In this document: positions 24,201 to 36,800 of the stretch, in pieces | Numbering within the stretch: the stretch's first letter is position 1 | How the letters are laid out: every line of letters begins with the position of its first letter | Assembly: GCA_022818135.1 (NCBI GenBank) | Contig: JAFMSR010000002.1 | Location: forward strand, 42,418,358-42,482,357 | Length of the DNA: 64,000 nt | Direction: 5' to 3' | Source: Saxidomus purpurata | Lineage: Eukaryota; Mollusca; Bivalvia; Venerida; Veneridae | The notes under the pieces: generated by a model | Database searches by the model: none | Seen by the model: only the letters and a program-made list of their open reading frames with translations | What the model was told of the DNA's origin: nothing | Program-made: the position numbers and the translations under genes

Positions 24201-27200
24201 AATTTGTCAGAATGTTTAGCTTTATGATCTCTAGGTCAAGTTTGAAACTCGGTCACATGGGGTTTCAATTTAGTCACCAGGTCAGATCATAGAAAGACCT
24301 TGTGAACACTATAGGCCTCATTTGACCCCCCAATCATGAAAATTCATCTGACCATTTACTTGTCAATCTCTAGGCCAAGTTTGAAACTGGGTCACATGTC
24401 GTCATAACTAGTTCTCCATGTCAAAACGTAGAAAAAACTTGTGAAAACTTTAGAAGCCATTTGATACCCAATCATCTTGACAATTAGTCAGAAGATGTCT
24501 AGGTCAAGTTTGAACCTAGGTTATGTGGGATCAAATACTAGGTCACCAGGTCAAACCATAGAAACACCTTGTGAAATGAAATTTGGGCTGTGTGTACAGT
24601 TTTTTGAAGAAGATTTTAAAAAGATTTCCTTGGCCGACTGAACATAATCTTTTGACCTACTTTCTTGACTTTTAGAGCACTGGTACTCTGGTGAGCAAAG
24701 TTTTTGTTTGTTTGTTTATGTCTGCATATAAAAGCAAACGTCAGCAAACATCTTCAGCAAATCAGTGGCAAGTGTTTCATTGCAGTGAAGAAGTTGTATC
24801 AGTGCATCATTGTTCAATCAAGGGAAACACAAAATGCTAAAAAATATAACTGAGTTGATGTACTTTGCACAGTTGGAAACTTTCAGGTCAGCGAGATGAC
24901 TGTTCATAAAAAAAATGTTTGTGTAATACAGGAATCAGACGAAGAGCCCAGCCCTCCAGCACCTGTACAGAAAACTGACATGATGGAACCTTCATCCGTA
25001 GCTCAATCCCCATCCCATCACAGTGTAGCACAGCATGTATATGCCAAGCCTAAACCAAACGACCCCGCTAAACCAGGTATCTACTATCTAATCAAACTTG
25101 TCTGGAAGATATCATCACAGTTTATTGACATTGGTATAACGTCGTGATTGTAAAGCTCTAGGATCCCCTTATAGTGTCTTAAGGCATAGTTCACAGACTG
25201 TGAAATGTGTCTAGCATAAAATGGACGAAGTAGTTAAAGCCAGTTAAACTGACTTTCATTCTACTATGATAACCAAAGACAACTTCTGTATGTTTTTTGC
25301 TTAATGTAGCAAATCATGACATGATTGTCAGTCAGTAACTATGTACTACTCAGTGATTTGTTTATTTCTAGATCAGAATGCTACAGAATGGCTTGCATGT
25401 TCTGAAATATACAGAAATGATAAGAGGTTCTGTCAGGTGCTAAGATTCACATTATAATGATATTATTTCAGTTTAAACTGTTAGCATTTTCAGTACAAGT
25501 TGCTTCTATTTTCTAGCTCAATCCATTGACCTTTACTGCTCATTCTGTAAGATGACCTTTGATACAAAGAGTGACCTTGACACACATTGCCGTAGTGATG
25601 AACATAAAAAGAACATAACTTCAGACGAGGGACACAGTTGGAAGTACAGGCCTCCCCCTCGAGGTCTTGTGGCAGACGACTATACATTATGCCAGAGGTC
25701 AGTTACAGTCATCTTTTCCTCTCTGTAAAATGAAACGGAACAATCATACTTCATACTGTCTTGACTTGATTCTGCGATAGTTATGACTAGGATTTGAGAA
25801 GTCCGGTTACAAAGTATTTAACCTTTTTCCCTTCAAATGCATATATGGTGGAAGTAACTATTGTGTCAAAGAAGAACTTCTTTTTCTGTTGTGTATTTAT
25901 CATAATGTTATGTGTGAATTGCACAAAAGACCATTCTTATGCAGGAGAAAACTAATATTGCAGCACTGTTTTAATGAAAATACTTTTAATTTCACATGGC
26001 ATTTGTTATTTCTTTCCTCTGGTATGACTAGCAATCTTTGTTGAAAGGCTAAATATAGTATATTGTTGTTCTAGTTCACATTAACTTTACATTTTATACC
26101 ACTTGATGACAGGTACACGGCCAGTGGACGTTGTCCGTACGCAGACAAGTGTATTGAGGCACACTCTGCTGAGGAACTGGAGGAATGGCGAGAAAGATTT
26201 AAGTTCAAACGGCAGCAACTTCAGATGGCTAAGGATAAACATCTCCATGGTAACACGTATCCAGAACAGCTCATGGAAAAACTCATGACAGCAGAGTATC
26301 CAAAGTCTGTGGTGAGTGGTTGGAGATGTTCTTATCTGGAATACATTTGTGTCTTAGCAAGCAAAACTTAAGTCCAAAATTGATATGCAGAATTTAAATG
26401 TACTTTTACTGGAACATTTCTGTTGAATCAAGTATTTGAATTGGAAGTAATGTTAAATTCTGACTAAAAGTCACTAACCACTTTGGCAAGCTGATATTTA
26501 CATACTATTATGTCATAGCAAACTACAGCTGAGAGGAAATCTGGTAAAGAAATATATTTTGGTTCTGAAATATCTTATGCATAGTACAAAAGCTAGTCAA
26601 CAAGGGCAATATCAGATCCAATAAGGAAATATAAGCTTGTGTGGTTACTGTTATAAACAGCTTGTAAGACTGTCTGCCCTGTTCTTTGTGTAGTCATAGA
26701 TTACGAAGCTTTCATTTTCTAAAGTTTGAAATGTTTTAAGCTTGACACTCTCCTTTGCACATTGCTTCTGGTTCCAGTCACGACAGTATTCTAATTCCTC
26801 ACTATCAATTTGCTGATACATTAAGATAGTAAGTGACTTATTCAGATAGGTATTGACTACGTGACTCTTAATGTGGCCCTCTACAGAAATGCATGTCTCC
26901 TGTATACTGAGCCTGTAAGTGCGAAGCCCTGATATGTTAAACAGTAATGTCAATGAGTTTATTTACAGACTGGTAGTGTCTGTGAGTCATACAGGTAAGT
27001 GTTAATTAAAGGGAAATAATGAATGACCTTACACTGATAGAGACACTATCAGTTACTGCCCTTTGTCACCTGTAAAACTTACATGTTCAGTGTCATGTCT
27101 TACATATTGTCTGCAATGTAAGTTAACCTTTTGAGGAAGTGGGTAAAAATGATTTTAAGATTGGGGAAAGCATGTATTGTAACTGGTTGGAAATATTTTT

Positions 27201-30200
27201 GTGGATGGAACTAGGAGTAGGATGTATTCAGGTGATTTTGTTATACTGACCTACTAAAGTTCATATCTCTGTAGATTCTTTACTTTGTTTACTTTTGTTA
27301 TGTGACAAATGTCATGTTTGTCAGGAATGGGAATATTTATTTCCTGTAACATCTACAATGTCAGTGAACAGAACTCAGTAAAGATAAAATTACATCAAAA
27401 GCAATTAATTTTCATCTTGTTTAAAAAATAAAAGCACAGTTTAATACAGTTGTTGTACTGCCATCATTGTTGCTGTTACTTAATGTGTCTGTCCGTTCAA
27501 GATTTTCAGATGATTGCACAAAAATCTTTCAAAATAATTATACGGTGTGTTAAGTGCAAGACTCTTCCACTTGTTGGCCATAAGGTCAGTGTGACATTTA
27601 GAGTTCAGACATATTTCTATTTGATAGGAAAAACCTTTGGAATTTATGAAGTTACCATAAAAAGGTAGGTCACTATGACCAATTTAAGAAAAGAAACAGG
27701 AGTGCCTATTGTCAATCCCTGCAGCCCCTTAAATTAACTCTTGTGTATTTTAAATTCATTTAAAATGAGAAGTTTGCCATAGTAGAGAGAAGTTTTAGGA
27801 GTGGTTTTCTCCAGGAAAAGATCATAAAGTTAATAGTTTTGTTACTAAGCCATAATTAATGTCTGGTACAATGGGAAATGCAATCATCTGATCATAAAGT
27901 AAAGCCTTGATAAGGTATAATTATGCCATCATTTTTCCTTCACAAGGTGACATTTGGTAGAGTTGCTGATGAGCTTGCATGTCTGTATCAGTATAGGGTA
28001 TTATGTTACATGTTCTGAAGTGAGGAATGTATTTGAAGATCGGAAACAATGTGGCATTGTAAATGTTGTACATCTATGTTAACTATTCATTCATAGACCT
28101 TCAAAAATTGTAATGGATAGCACCAATTTTGTCAAAATCTTATTTTATTTGGCAGAAAATAGTCACCAAAGGACTCTACCTAAAAGTGCAAAAAAAGATG
28201 GTCCCTTAAAACTTATGGCCCTGGTGTATTTAAAAAAAAATTTAAAATCTTCTTTGTTAAAACCAGTATTCAGCATATTGTATTCAGTAGCATTATTCTA
28301 CTTCTTGCAGGCAGGGAGATATTTTCCTATCTTCCAAACAGATGTTTTGACCTCTTCTTACCCAAAAACTTACTTCAATCATTGGATTGTTTATCTCAGT
28401 TTCTTGTTATCATGTAAACACTGTAATTAGTGTCATGTGGTTTCCTGCTCTTAAAGGAAGGTCTTGAATCAAAAGTTAATTCAGTCCAATTTAAAAGAAA
28501 ACAATTCAAGTTCTAGAAGGCGTTTTTGGGGGGTGTTTATAGGTACATGTATTTCTATGATGTCACATTTGGTGTATTCTTGTGACTTTTATAGTTGGCT
28601 GTATAGATGAAGTTTTCAGATAACTGTAGCAGATTCAACATCCCACACTGTCTTAAGGCATTATTTGTACCGATTACTTGTGGTGGTGCTATTTTTTGTA
28701 TGTATTGGTAATTTATTGTCTTGTTTTCTTACTGGTTTGGTCATGGATGTCAGTAACTGTAGGAATACATGGCACTAAGCAATATCTTAGCCCACCAAGC
28801 TGTAAATGTGTAGCAGCAATGAAAAACTAGCTGCCTCTCTTGGGCAAGTGAGATGATAATTGGAATGAGTTTTTGAGAGCAATTCAGTAATCTATGGAAG
28901 CAACTACAGTTAATTTATATACCGGTAAACTAAAACGGTATTTACATTGTCCAGTGATTGTTGTGTTTCAGATGGTAGCCAATGTAGACTATGCGAAGGT
29001 GATTGTAAACTCTGATCTCAAGGTGAACATGATCTCTAAGAAGTGCACACATGCTTGGACTTTCACCATTACCAGTAAAGTATGTCAGCTTTCATTTAGA
29101 TGTAAAAGTGTTTATGTTATGCATACATCGACGTATAATTCGTGAATTTGCAGATGTTAGCATTGTGTTAATTATGAATCGGTATGAACTAGTATTTAGG
29201 TAACTTCCTGAAGTGAATGTGAATTTGGCGTGTTTGATCTTGAACTAAATCTTAACCTTTGCAATAAAACTGTTTGATTTGATTAATTATGATAAGAGTT
29301 GTAATTAATTCAAATAATTTTATTATTACTGCATGCAAAGTATTTTCTTACACTTAATGATCGCTCATTGTCTGAATTGTTCTGTTTTAGATATGTATAT
29401 TACGTGTGGTGTTACTTGACGAGGCAGTGTCGAATTACTTCTACATATCCAGCATATCTGTCGGTCCAAAGAAAACTCAGAAATATCAGAACCTTGAAAA
29501 TCACTGCCAGGAATGGAAAAACCCAGAAATAACTATAAATAGACCAGGAGAATACGTGTACAGGGTCAAGGTAGGTTTTGAACTGGTTTTCAAGAACAAT
29601 TTCTGCAGTTGTCACTATTTATACAATAGCTTCAGCTCCAAAATCATTAAAAACAGTGATTTTACCTTTAAAAGTGTATGTTGTCAGACTTTGTTCTCAA
29701 ATAGTCTCATTTAAGAAATGTAATTCCTTTAATTCAAGTAAAAATACTCTTTCTGCTTTTTGGAAGTGAGACCTTTTATAGTGATTAAGGAATTCATGTG
29801 TATTTGCAGGTAGTGTTCAAAACCGACATATATGGCACATTTCGTGAAACATTGGTTTTTGACTTCGGTTCTGAACCAGTGTTGAGTAGAGACATGCATG
29901 TAGAGTCAGCACCTGTTACAGATACAGAAAAAGTTCTGTCGGAAATACGTCTCAGTCAGCAGGGACGCTGGCAGCCTGATCAAGTTAATGTTGTTGAGTA
30001 TAAACAAAAGTAAGTTTTTATACCCCAAAAGTGGGTATATCAAAATAGCATTGTCCATCCGTGTGTCTGGATTGCAGGGATGGTGTAATCGTAATCAGTA
30101 ATCATAATCGTTTGTAATCAAATACATTTTGCCAAGTAATTGACAGTAATCAGTAATTGAAAAAAATTGAAAAGATCGGTTGATTGGGAAAAAAAAAAGT

Positions 30201-32782
30201 GAATAAAAATGAACTTGTATACCGTAAAACTGTTCTTTTATCTGCCAATACTTGGTCATAACAAGATTTCACATCTATGGTCAGTACTTTCAAATTACCT
30301 CATGTAAATTTTATAATATAAATTAAGTGTTAGTCAAGAACTGCAATAAAAATTACTCTCCTTTCTACCAAAATACACCACGGATTTTGAATTACACACT
30401 AACTGCAGTAAAAAGCATTGAAACAATTGATGCATGCCTCTGATAAAATCAACATGAGTTAAGTAAAAGTTCTGTTTTTCATTATGTAGAGCTCCTGAAG
30501 ACCAGAAGTCCATAGAATTGCTGAACAAGTATTCTCTGCCGGGGATGAACAAGTTCAAGTTCTCGGAGCACCTGATGCACAGCCCGACCAAGGAGAACTA
30601 CAGACTCTGGATGCATCAGATGCTGTATGTGGAGGAGCTCTCACAGATAGATAAAATATCCAAGTACGTCATCAAGAAAGATTGGACATTATGTACTCTT
30701 TAGACCACATAACTAATAAGAGTAACAGTTCTGATGGCTTTTGTAATGTACAGTTGCACATATATGTCACAGAAGAAAGTCCTGATGTTCACCTTATTGA
30801 ATAATGTTGAAAAAAAGTGAAAGCATAGGATTAACAGTGGTCTGAAATTGCATTACGGTTGTCATTAATACAAGTAAGACACTTGTTAGTCAGAAAAATA
30901 TATTGGGAGGGGGGGGGTTCATATTGCAAGTCTCTGGTACATTGTTTTGCCTTTTAGAGGTTTTTGCTGTCAGTTATGCCCTGTTCTCATTGATCTGTTA
31001 CACTTAAATATAAGGTTCGGCCCATGCACCTTACAACTTAATACTTAAAAAATTACTTTTTACATAACTCTTGAACTGTAAAACTTTTTAAAATGTATCG
31101 GTAATTTTACTATTTCATCATTTATGTGATGACAGTTCACCTCTGTAACTAGCAGACACTTTCTCATTCATCTGTTACGCCTGATTGTTCTTCTATTTTT
31201 AGCCTAACATGATCTGCAGGAGCATATTTTCGACAAGTAGCGTATCAGTGAGAAAAATGGATAAATTAGAATCCAGGCATACATGAATTTAATCTAATTT
31301 TTTGGCCAACACAAAACAGCAATACAGAGAACGGAAAACCCACTCAAAATATGTCAAAAGACTATACAAAAATTGTAGCATGAATAATTTGCTTTGCAGG
31401 TTTAACATCACCACCTCGTTACAGTTAGTGAATCGTTTCCTGTTGATGCCAGGTACCCTGTCTGCGGCGAAGTTTGCGCAGGATGGGGAGTTGTTTGCAC
31501 GTATGAAGCTAGAGGATGACCTTTCTGTCGACTCAGTTGCCGGACGACTGATCCTAAAGAGTACAAACCTTGTGTGGCTGGCACCACATAAACCTGGCTC
31601 CAAAAATAATGCACTTCCTAAAAAGGTATACATTGTACATAGAAATAAATAGTTTGGCTTTACAAGTCCAGTTTAAATGCTACAGATGTCAAATTATAAT
31701 TTCTTATTTGTTTTTTCCAGGTACACGCCATAAAAAAAATATTGTTGCATTTTTGTACCAGGTTACAATTGCAAGGGTTATTGTGACGTTTTTTCTACAG
31801 TTCTCAAAAAGTAAAAAAATATGTGAATAGTGCAATTTTACTTGTTAAAGAAAAGGCATGTACTGTAGACCATCTGTACTTATTTCTACAGGTTTATGAA
31901 GCAGTAATAGAGGACAGAGGGAAGAACTTTATATTCTTGAGACTTTCTAGAGAATGTGTAGAAGAGTTACAACTAACATGTGATCAGGAGTTCTCGGTTG
32001 AGGTATACAATCTTCACATAATACTCTAACGACAGTAATGTTACGCTAGTAAGACCTCTTCATATTAAGACCATCTTCGATGATGATCAATTTCATAGTA
32101 AAAAGGTCCAAATAATACCGGTCTGAAGTGTAGTCTTATTAGAGGAATTCTACTGTATTTAAGGGTTTTAACCAAAGGTTGTTATGAGCTTAATGACAAA
32201 GGTGTGCCCTGTACCTGTAATTATTGACCAAGCAGCAGTTTTCTTCATTTTCCGTTACAACAAAAGTTTGACATAGCTTTCTTTATTTGGCTTTGTCTAT
32301 ACAATTTTATAACTTCATGTACATAAAATCTGGTAAAATTGGTATGTAGGATCCAAACGAAAAACCCTCCAGTAGTGTTAAATTTTAGACATCCTTAGTA
32401 AATCAAAAGTTTGCTTTGATTTATTCATTCCTTTTACATGCAACCAGGTTCATTCATGTTATATAATCAAGTTATAAAAGCAAACTGCATTTTTCGAAGA
32501 CTTTATTTTTGTGTCTTATTTATCTGAGAGTATATAGTTACTCACAAAGAATTTTATAAAGAAAACAGAGAGTTTTTCAGAATCGAGGTTATTTCACATG
32601 TGGTATTGATACTTTTTTGGGTTTGATGCAGGAAGATTTATCTCCCTTCGTATTTTCCAGGTTCAGTTCCAGCTGAACAGATTACATTTCTGTGAGATGC
32701 ATCATGCTGTAGATGCCCTGACAACCCTAGATATAGTGTTCCCTCCTACACAGTCACTAGAAAAGTTACCCTCAGTCGACTG
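21241..32782 (+). CDS. HELZ: HELZ, second copy, exons 1-14 only
   Basis: Plus-strand counterpart of the minus-strand HELZ, with the same exon borders and phases: 21241-21375, 22573-22609, 23124-23245, 23693-23755, 24932-25076, 25517-25697, 26113-26311, 28972-29079, 29391-29570, 29810-30009, 30490-30663, 31400-31625, 31892-32002 and 32661-32782. That is 2003 nt, 667 codons plus 2 nt. The start is the ATG at 21241; the GTG just before it is 5' UTR. The exons end before the helicase core, because exon 15 (Walker A) would lie beyond the contig edge at 33283. The differences I noticed from the other copy are few: G/C and T/M in exon 1, P/T and N/T in exon 5, P/H in exon 10, T/N in exon 13. All exons are open, so this is not a decayed pseudogene. 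It is most likely the other allele of the same gene. Confidence 0.9.
21713..22410. mobile_element. 698-bp pogo/Tigger-type MITE, left arm only
   Basis: Lies in HELZ intron 1. TIRs are CACTGCGACCTCGTTATAAC and its near-perfect complement, flanked by TA on both sides (21711-21712, 22411-22412). The right arm at about 55225-55240 has the uninterrupted site. TA duplication and the GACCTCGTTATAACG ends are typical of the pogo branch of Tc1/mariner. No transposase frame, so non-autonomous. Confidence 0.85.
23818..24705 (-). repeat. Tandem-core repeat in HELZ intron 4, left arm
   Basis: Repeats of the type GGTCACCAGGTCAAATNATAG, CTTGTGAACACTATAG, AAGTTTGAAACTGGGTCACA recur about every 120-130 bp. 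Ends have TTAGCTCAATGTGAGC and CTGGTGAGCAAAG, again a GCTCAC/GTGAGC inverted pair. The right arm copy (about 53471-53800) has fewer units. Confidence 0.65.
26969..26994 (+). other. Possible 26-nt poison microexon in HELZ intron 7 (left arm)
   Basis: A 26-nt segment sits between TTTATTTACAG and GTAAGTGTT, both strong splice sites, and is identical in the right arm (50290-50315). Including it between exons 7 and 8 would give ...SYRW then a TAG stop at the start of exon 8. Skipping it gives the frame that matches HELZ. It could be a regulated poison exon or a chance pair of splice sites. Confidence 0.3.
30015..30200. repeat. Repeat fragments in HELZ intron 10
   Basis: TATACCCCAAAAGTGGGTAT followed by a short piece ending near GGATGGTGTAATCGTAATCA, then TAATCAGTAAT-rich sequence that folds back on itself. 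Also present in the right arm at 47050-47240. Looks like a truncated MITE inside a bivalve repeat end. Confidence 0.45.
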
Positions 32783-33283
32783 GTAAGTTGCAGTGTTTCC
32801 CTGTACTCCAGTGTTAAGACTTCTCCTTTTTTTAAAAAAGGGCATTGTTGTTAAAAAGCTTTTACAATGATTTAAGTTACATCAGCTAGCTAGGGTTTAT
32901 ATATGTTTGTGTAGAGATTGTCTGGCAGCTGATGCTGGTTGCTCAGTGTCAGTTGTCTGTGCCTTTGGTTATTTAGCCAGGCCTTAAGGTATGCCGTAGT
33001 CTTGCTCTTAACCACAGTGTAAGTTCTTCAGCAACTATTTGCCTACATATTTTGCAAAGCTTCAAGGAAGAGTACTTTCCTTAACAAAAGTACTGCCATT
33101 CAGTTCTAGAAAACTCCCATCCTCAATACCAAACTGCGAACTTGCTCATACATGGAGTCAGGTTGATAGTGAGGCTCAAACCTGTGACATTTAATCAAGT
33201 AGTATCCTTAGCTTTTCAAAAAGCTAACTAACATAGAAAGTGCTCTTTGTTGTCATGACTGTGTAACTTAAGTTGTAGGTAAG

Positions 33284-33783
33284 NNNNNNNNNNNNNNNNN
33301 NNNNNNNNNNNNNNNNNNNNNNNNNNNNNNNNNNNNNNNNNNNNNNNNNNNNNNNNNNNNNNNNNNNNNNNNNNNNNNNNNNNNNNNNNNNNNNNNNNNN
33401 NNNNNNNNNNNNNNNNNNNNNNNNNNNNNNNNNNNNNNNNNNNNNNNNNNNNNNNNNNNNNNNNNNNNNNNNNNNNNNNNNNNNNNNNNNNNNNNNNNNN
33501 NNNNNNNNNNNNNNNNNNNNNNNNNNNNNNNNNNNNNNNNNNNNNNNNNNNNNNNNNNNNNNNNNNNNNNNNNNNNNNNNNNNNNNNNNNNNNNNNNNNN
33601 NNNNNNNNNNNNNNNNNNNNNNNNNNNNNNNNNNNNNNNNNNNNNNNNNNNNNNNNNNNNNNNNNNNNNNNNNNNNNNNNNNNNNNNNNNNNNNNNNNNN
33701 NNNNNNNNNNNNNNNNNNNNNNNNNNNNNNNNNNNNNNNNNNNNNNNNNNNNNNNNNNNNNNNNNNNNNNNNNNNNNNNNNNN
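33284..33783. other. Assembly gap of exactly 500 N at the inverted-repeat junction
   Basis: A 500-N placeholder. HELZ intron 14 sequence meets it from the left (plus copy) and HELZ exon 22 from the right (minus copy). Neither side leads to a plausible continuation, so the join is suspect. Confidence 0.95.
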
Positions 33784-33895
33784 GTATGTCTTTGTCATCT
33801 CAGCATTGTTTAGCAGTGATCTGAGGTGAGGCTCAGTCATTCCAAAGAAACTACTATTGTCATTGCAAACTTCCAGGTAGTACTCCCATACTTTA
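33784..33895 (-). CDS. HELZ: HELZ exon 22, truncated at the contig edge
   Basis: The last visible HELZ exon begins after a ttcag acceptor and encodes [19 protein letters not shown] up to EMTKTY, matching vertebrate HELZ KFWERFIALCHENSSLHGI up to LKKTY. It runs straight into the N gap. The proline- and glutamine-rich tail that follows in vertebrates is not found in this window. Confidence 0.88.
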
Positions 33896-36800
33896 CTGAA
33901 AGAATCAAACATCTTACATAAGATCACTACCTATTTCTTCAATAACAAACTTATTTTGGTATAAACAGATATGAAGCAGCTTAGCTTATCCACTTATTTT
34001 GGTATAAACAGATATGAAGCAGCTTAGCTTATCCACTTATTTTGGTATAAACAGATATGAAGCAGCTTAGCTTATCCACTTATTTTGGTATAAACAGAAT
34101 ATGAAGCAGTTTAGCTCATCCACTTATTTTGGTATAAACAGATATGAAGCAGCTTAGCTGATCAAATATACCTCAAACAATTGACAAGATATCAACATAC
34201 TAAGAAAAAGACACAAGTATAAACTGTCACAACTTTTTCATTAAAGTGCCATAAGAAAATATTTTCAGGTATCTGGTACAGCATCATTTGCAGTTACACC
34301 TGGATGACCTGTGACGTAAAAATCTACCTACCTACATCTTCCAGCCAGACACAGTGAGACAGGATCTCCTACAGCTATCACCAACGACTGAGCTCTGGTT
34401 ATTGCCGTATTTAACAGTTTAATGTTGGATAGAAATCCGAGATCTAACTTTTCGGCAGCAGCTGCATCTGCCGGTATTGTGTGTCTTGTACGGACCGTAC
34501 TCATCACTATCACACGGAACTGCTTTCCTAAAATTTACATTATACATGTACTTTAATTGGTTACAAACAGCATTTTTATAACATTTGAAGATTCTAAACA
34601 CTTATTCATGTACATTCAAACCAGTCTCAATGACTTTCTCTGCTATACTAAGGTCTTATTTGACTGTACTTTTGCTCTCTAAAGGCATATGAATTGTAAA
34701 AAATTCTAGTTTAATACACTACCTGTCCGAGGCAACAAAAAACAGTATTTTTGTAGTAACAAATGAACTGCTTATAGTTTTTTTATACTGCTATTACAGA
34801 TAAGTGAAATAAAGAAAACATAAATACCTTGCACATTAACAACTCTTTCCACAGACACTTTGTACATCTTCCTTTTTCTGAGTTCACTTCTAATATGCAT
34901 AACCTGTCAAAACACACATCACATCTGCATTTACCTTAGTAATCTTTTGAGAGAGACGAAAGAAAAGGACTGAAGGAAATGGACCAAATAAATTAGATAT
35001 CCTGAAATCTCGGAAAATAAGTCATGGCTTTTTTATTTTTATTTTGGTAAGTTTTTGAGTTCATATAGTTGAAAGTGGTTTGAAAATTGCTTAATTTTGG
35101 AGTACCAAAGTTTTTTCAGATACATACTTAAAAGAATTAATCATAAGTCCCTACTGTAACTCATATAAAATTTAATATTTCAAACATACCTGTAATTTTA
35201 TAATTAACCCATAACAAACGATCAAAATCAACTTCAAACTGTGATTATATATTTAGAGTTTCTTGTCTCGCTTGACAAGCTGCTAATAAATTATACGCCT
35301 GATTAAATGCCTGACGGGTATAACCACAGAATGTGATATAAACACATTATTGTTAGGTAGTTCTAAACAGCATATTAATTCTAGTTCCTTTTAATCTTTA
35401 GTAAAATGCTGGCTTATTTTCAAGAGTGGCTTATTGTCAAAAATCTGCTGATTTTCAAGATTTCAGGGTATTTAAGAAAGATGAGCAATGTAACTGCTTT
35501 AAAACTGTACATATTCAAGAACTGTCTTCAGTGACAACATCTAGCAACTGATGTCTTGTTTCACTGTATGAAGTGACTGATATCTAAGTAATGCTTTCTC
35601 TTCTTACACAAAAACACATCTGGTTAGACTTTATCAAATCATACTTTTACATTTTGAACATAAAACAAATTTATAACTTCAGTCTTTATGGCAGTTGGTT
35701 TTATAACCAAGACCAATTTTCACAGTCTAGCTATGTCAAAGTATACATATATTAAAGAAGTACACTTGATAACGAGTGTGGTAAGAATTGAAGGGTTGTC
35801 TTAATAATGAAACTTCAGTTTACCTGGTCAGAGTAAGGTGCTACCACACATATACTGTTGTCAGTGAAGTCACCCCATTCTGGAGGCCAGTGCCTTTGTA
35901 GATGATCCACTTGCTCTATTATCTCATATATCTGTAGATATAAACAGTAACTCTTAAAAATCATTTCTGAAAACGGGTAAATGTTGTTACCGAAAGCTGC
36001 TTTCAGTCACTAATACTGATGCTCTGTCAGGACAACTATAACCCAGGCTAGGTAAAAAACAGACAGCTTCTGAATTGATGGACAGCTTTTCATCCACTAC
36101 ACCAATTTTCTCCGTTAGAGGTTTTCTTACATAACCACTACAACTCAACCTCCTGAACAAATGAATGGAAAAAGAAACACCCTTACTGTTCCCATTTAGG
36201 TCATAATAACAGCTTAAAAAACAAGAAACCGTGCTTTTACAACCTACACGTAAAATATACCTCCTTTATTCCAGATGATGAGATATAACGTTACAAATAA
36301 CAAGAGGGCCAAGATGGCCCTATATCGCTCACCTTGGTACAAGTCCACTTGCCTAGTGGAAGATCACTAGATAATGTTATATACCAAATAGGTTTTCCTA
36401 TATACGCCTTTGTAAAACAAGTGACCCCCCCCCCCCACGGGCAAGGTCAATTTTGACCCCAGGGGCATAATTTGAGCAAATTTTGAAGAGGTCTACTAGG
36501 CAATGCTACATGCCAAATATATAAGCTCTAGGCCTTGTGGTTTCAGAGAAAAAGATTTTTAAACTTTTTCCTATATAAACCTATGTTAAACTAAGTGACC
36601 CCCCGTGCAGTGTCAATTTTGACCTGGGGGTAATAATTTGAACAATCTTGGTAGAGGTCCACTAGCCAATGCTACATGCCAAATATCTAAGCTCTAGGCC
36701 TTGTGGTTTCAGAGAAGAAGATTTTTAAAGTTTTTCCTAAATATGCCTATGCAAAACTAAGTGACCCCCGTGCGGGGTCAATTTTGATCCGGGGGTCATA

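Larger units (their letters stand above)
7905..33283 (+). repeat. Left arm of the 25-kb inverted repeat
   Basis: Reverse complement of about 39834-63510. Matching landmarks include the LINE endonuclease fragment (8320-8600 versus 62790-63104), foldback array, SINE, CRE site, HELZ exons 1-14 and the last bases before the gap (33277-33283 versus 39834-39840). The outer border near 7905 is approximate because both sides become divergent repeats. Confidence 0.9.

Noticed and set aside
25370..25450. Possible extra HELZ exon after a TTTCTAG acceptor
   Set aside because: The sequence differs between arms, has no matching HELZ segment, and exon 5 joins exon 6 in phase without it.
31289..31633. Minus-strand frame of 114 codons opposite HELZ exon 12 (and its right-arm twin)
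   Set aside because: It is the antisense shadow of the conserved HELZ exon.
33268..33927. 219-codon frame on the minus strand
   Set aside because: Only the first 38 or so residues after the splice acceptor are HELZ exon 22; the rest is N.
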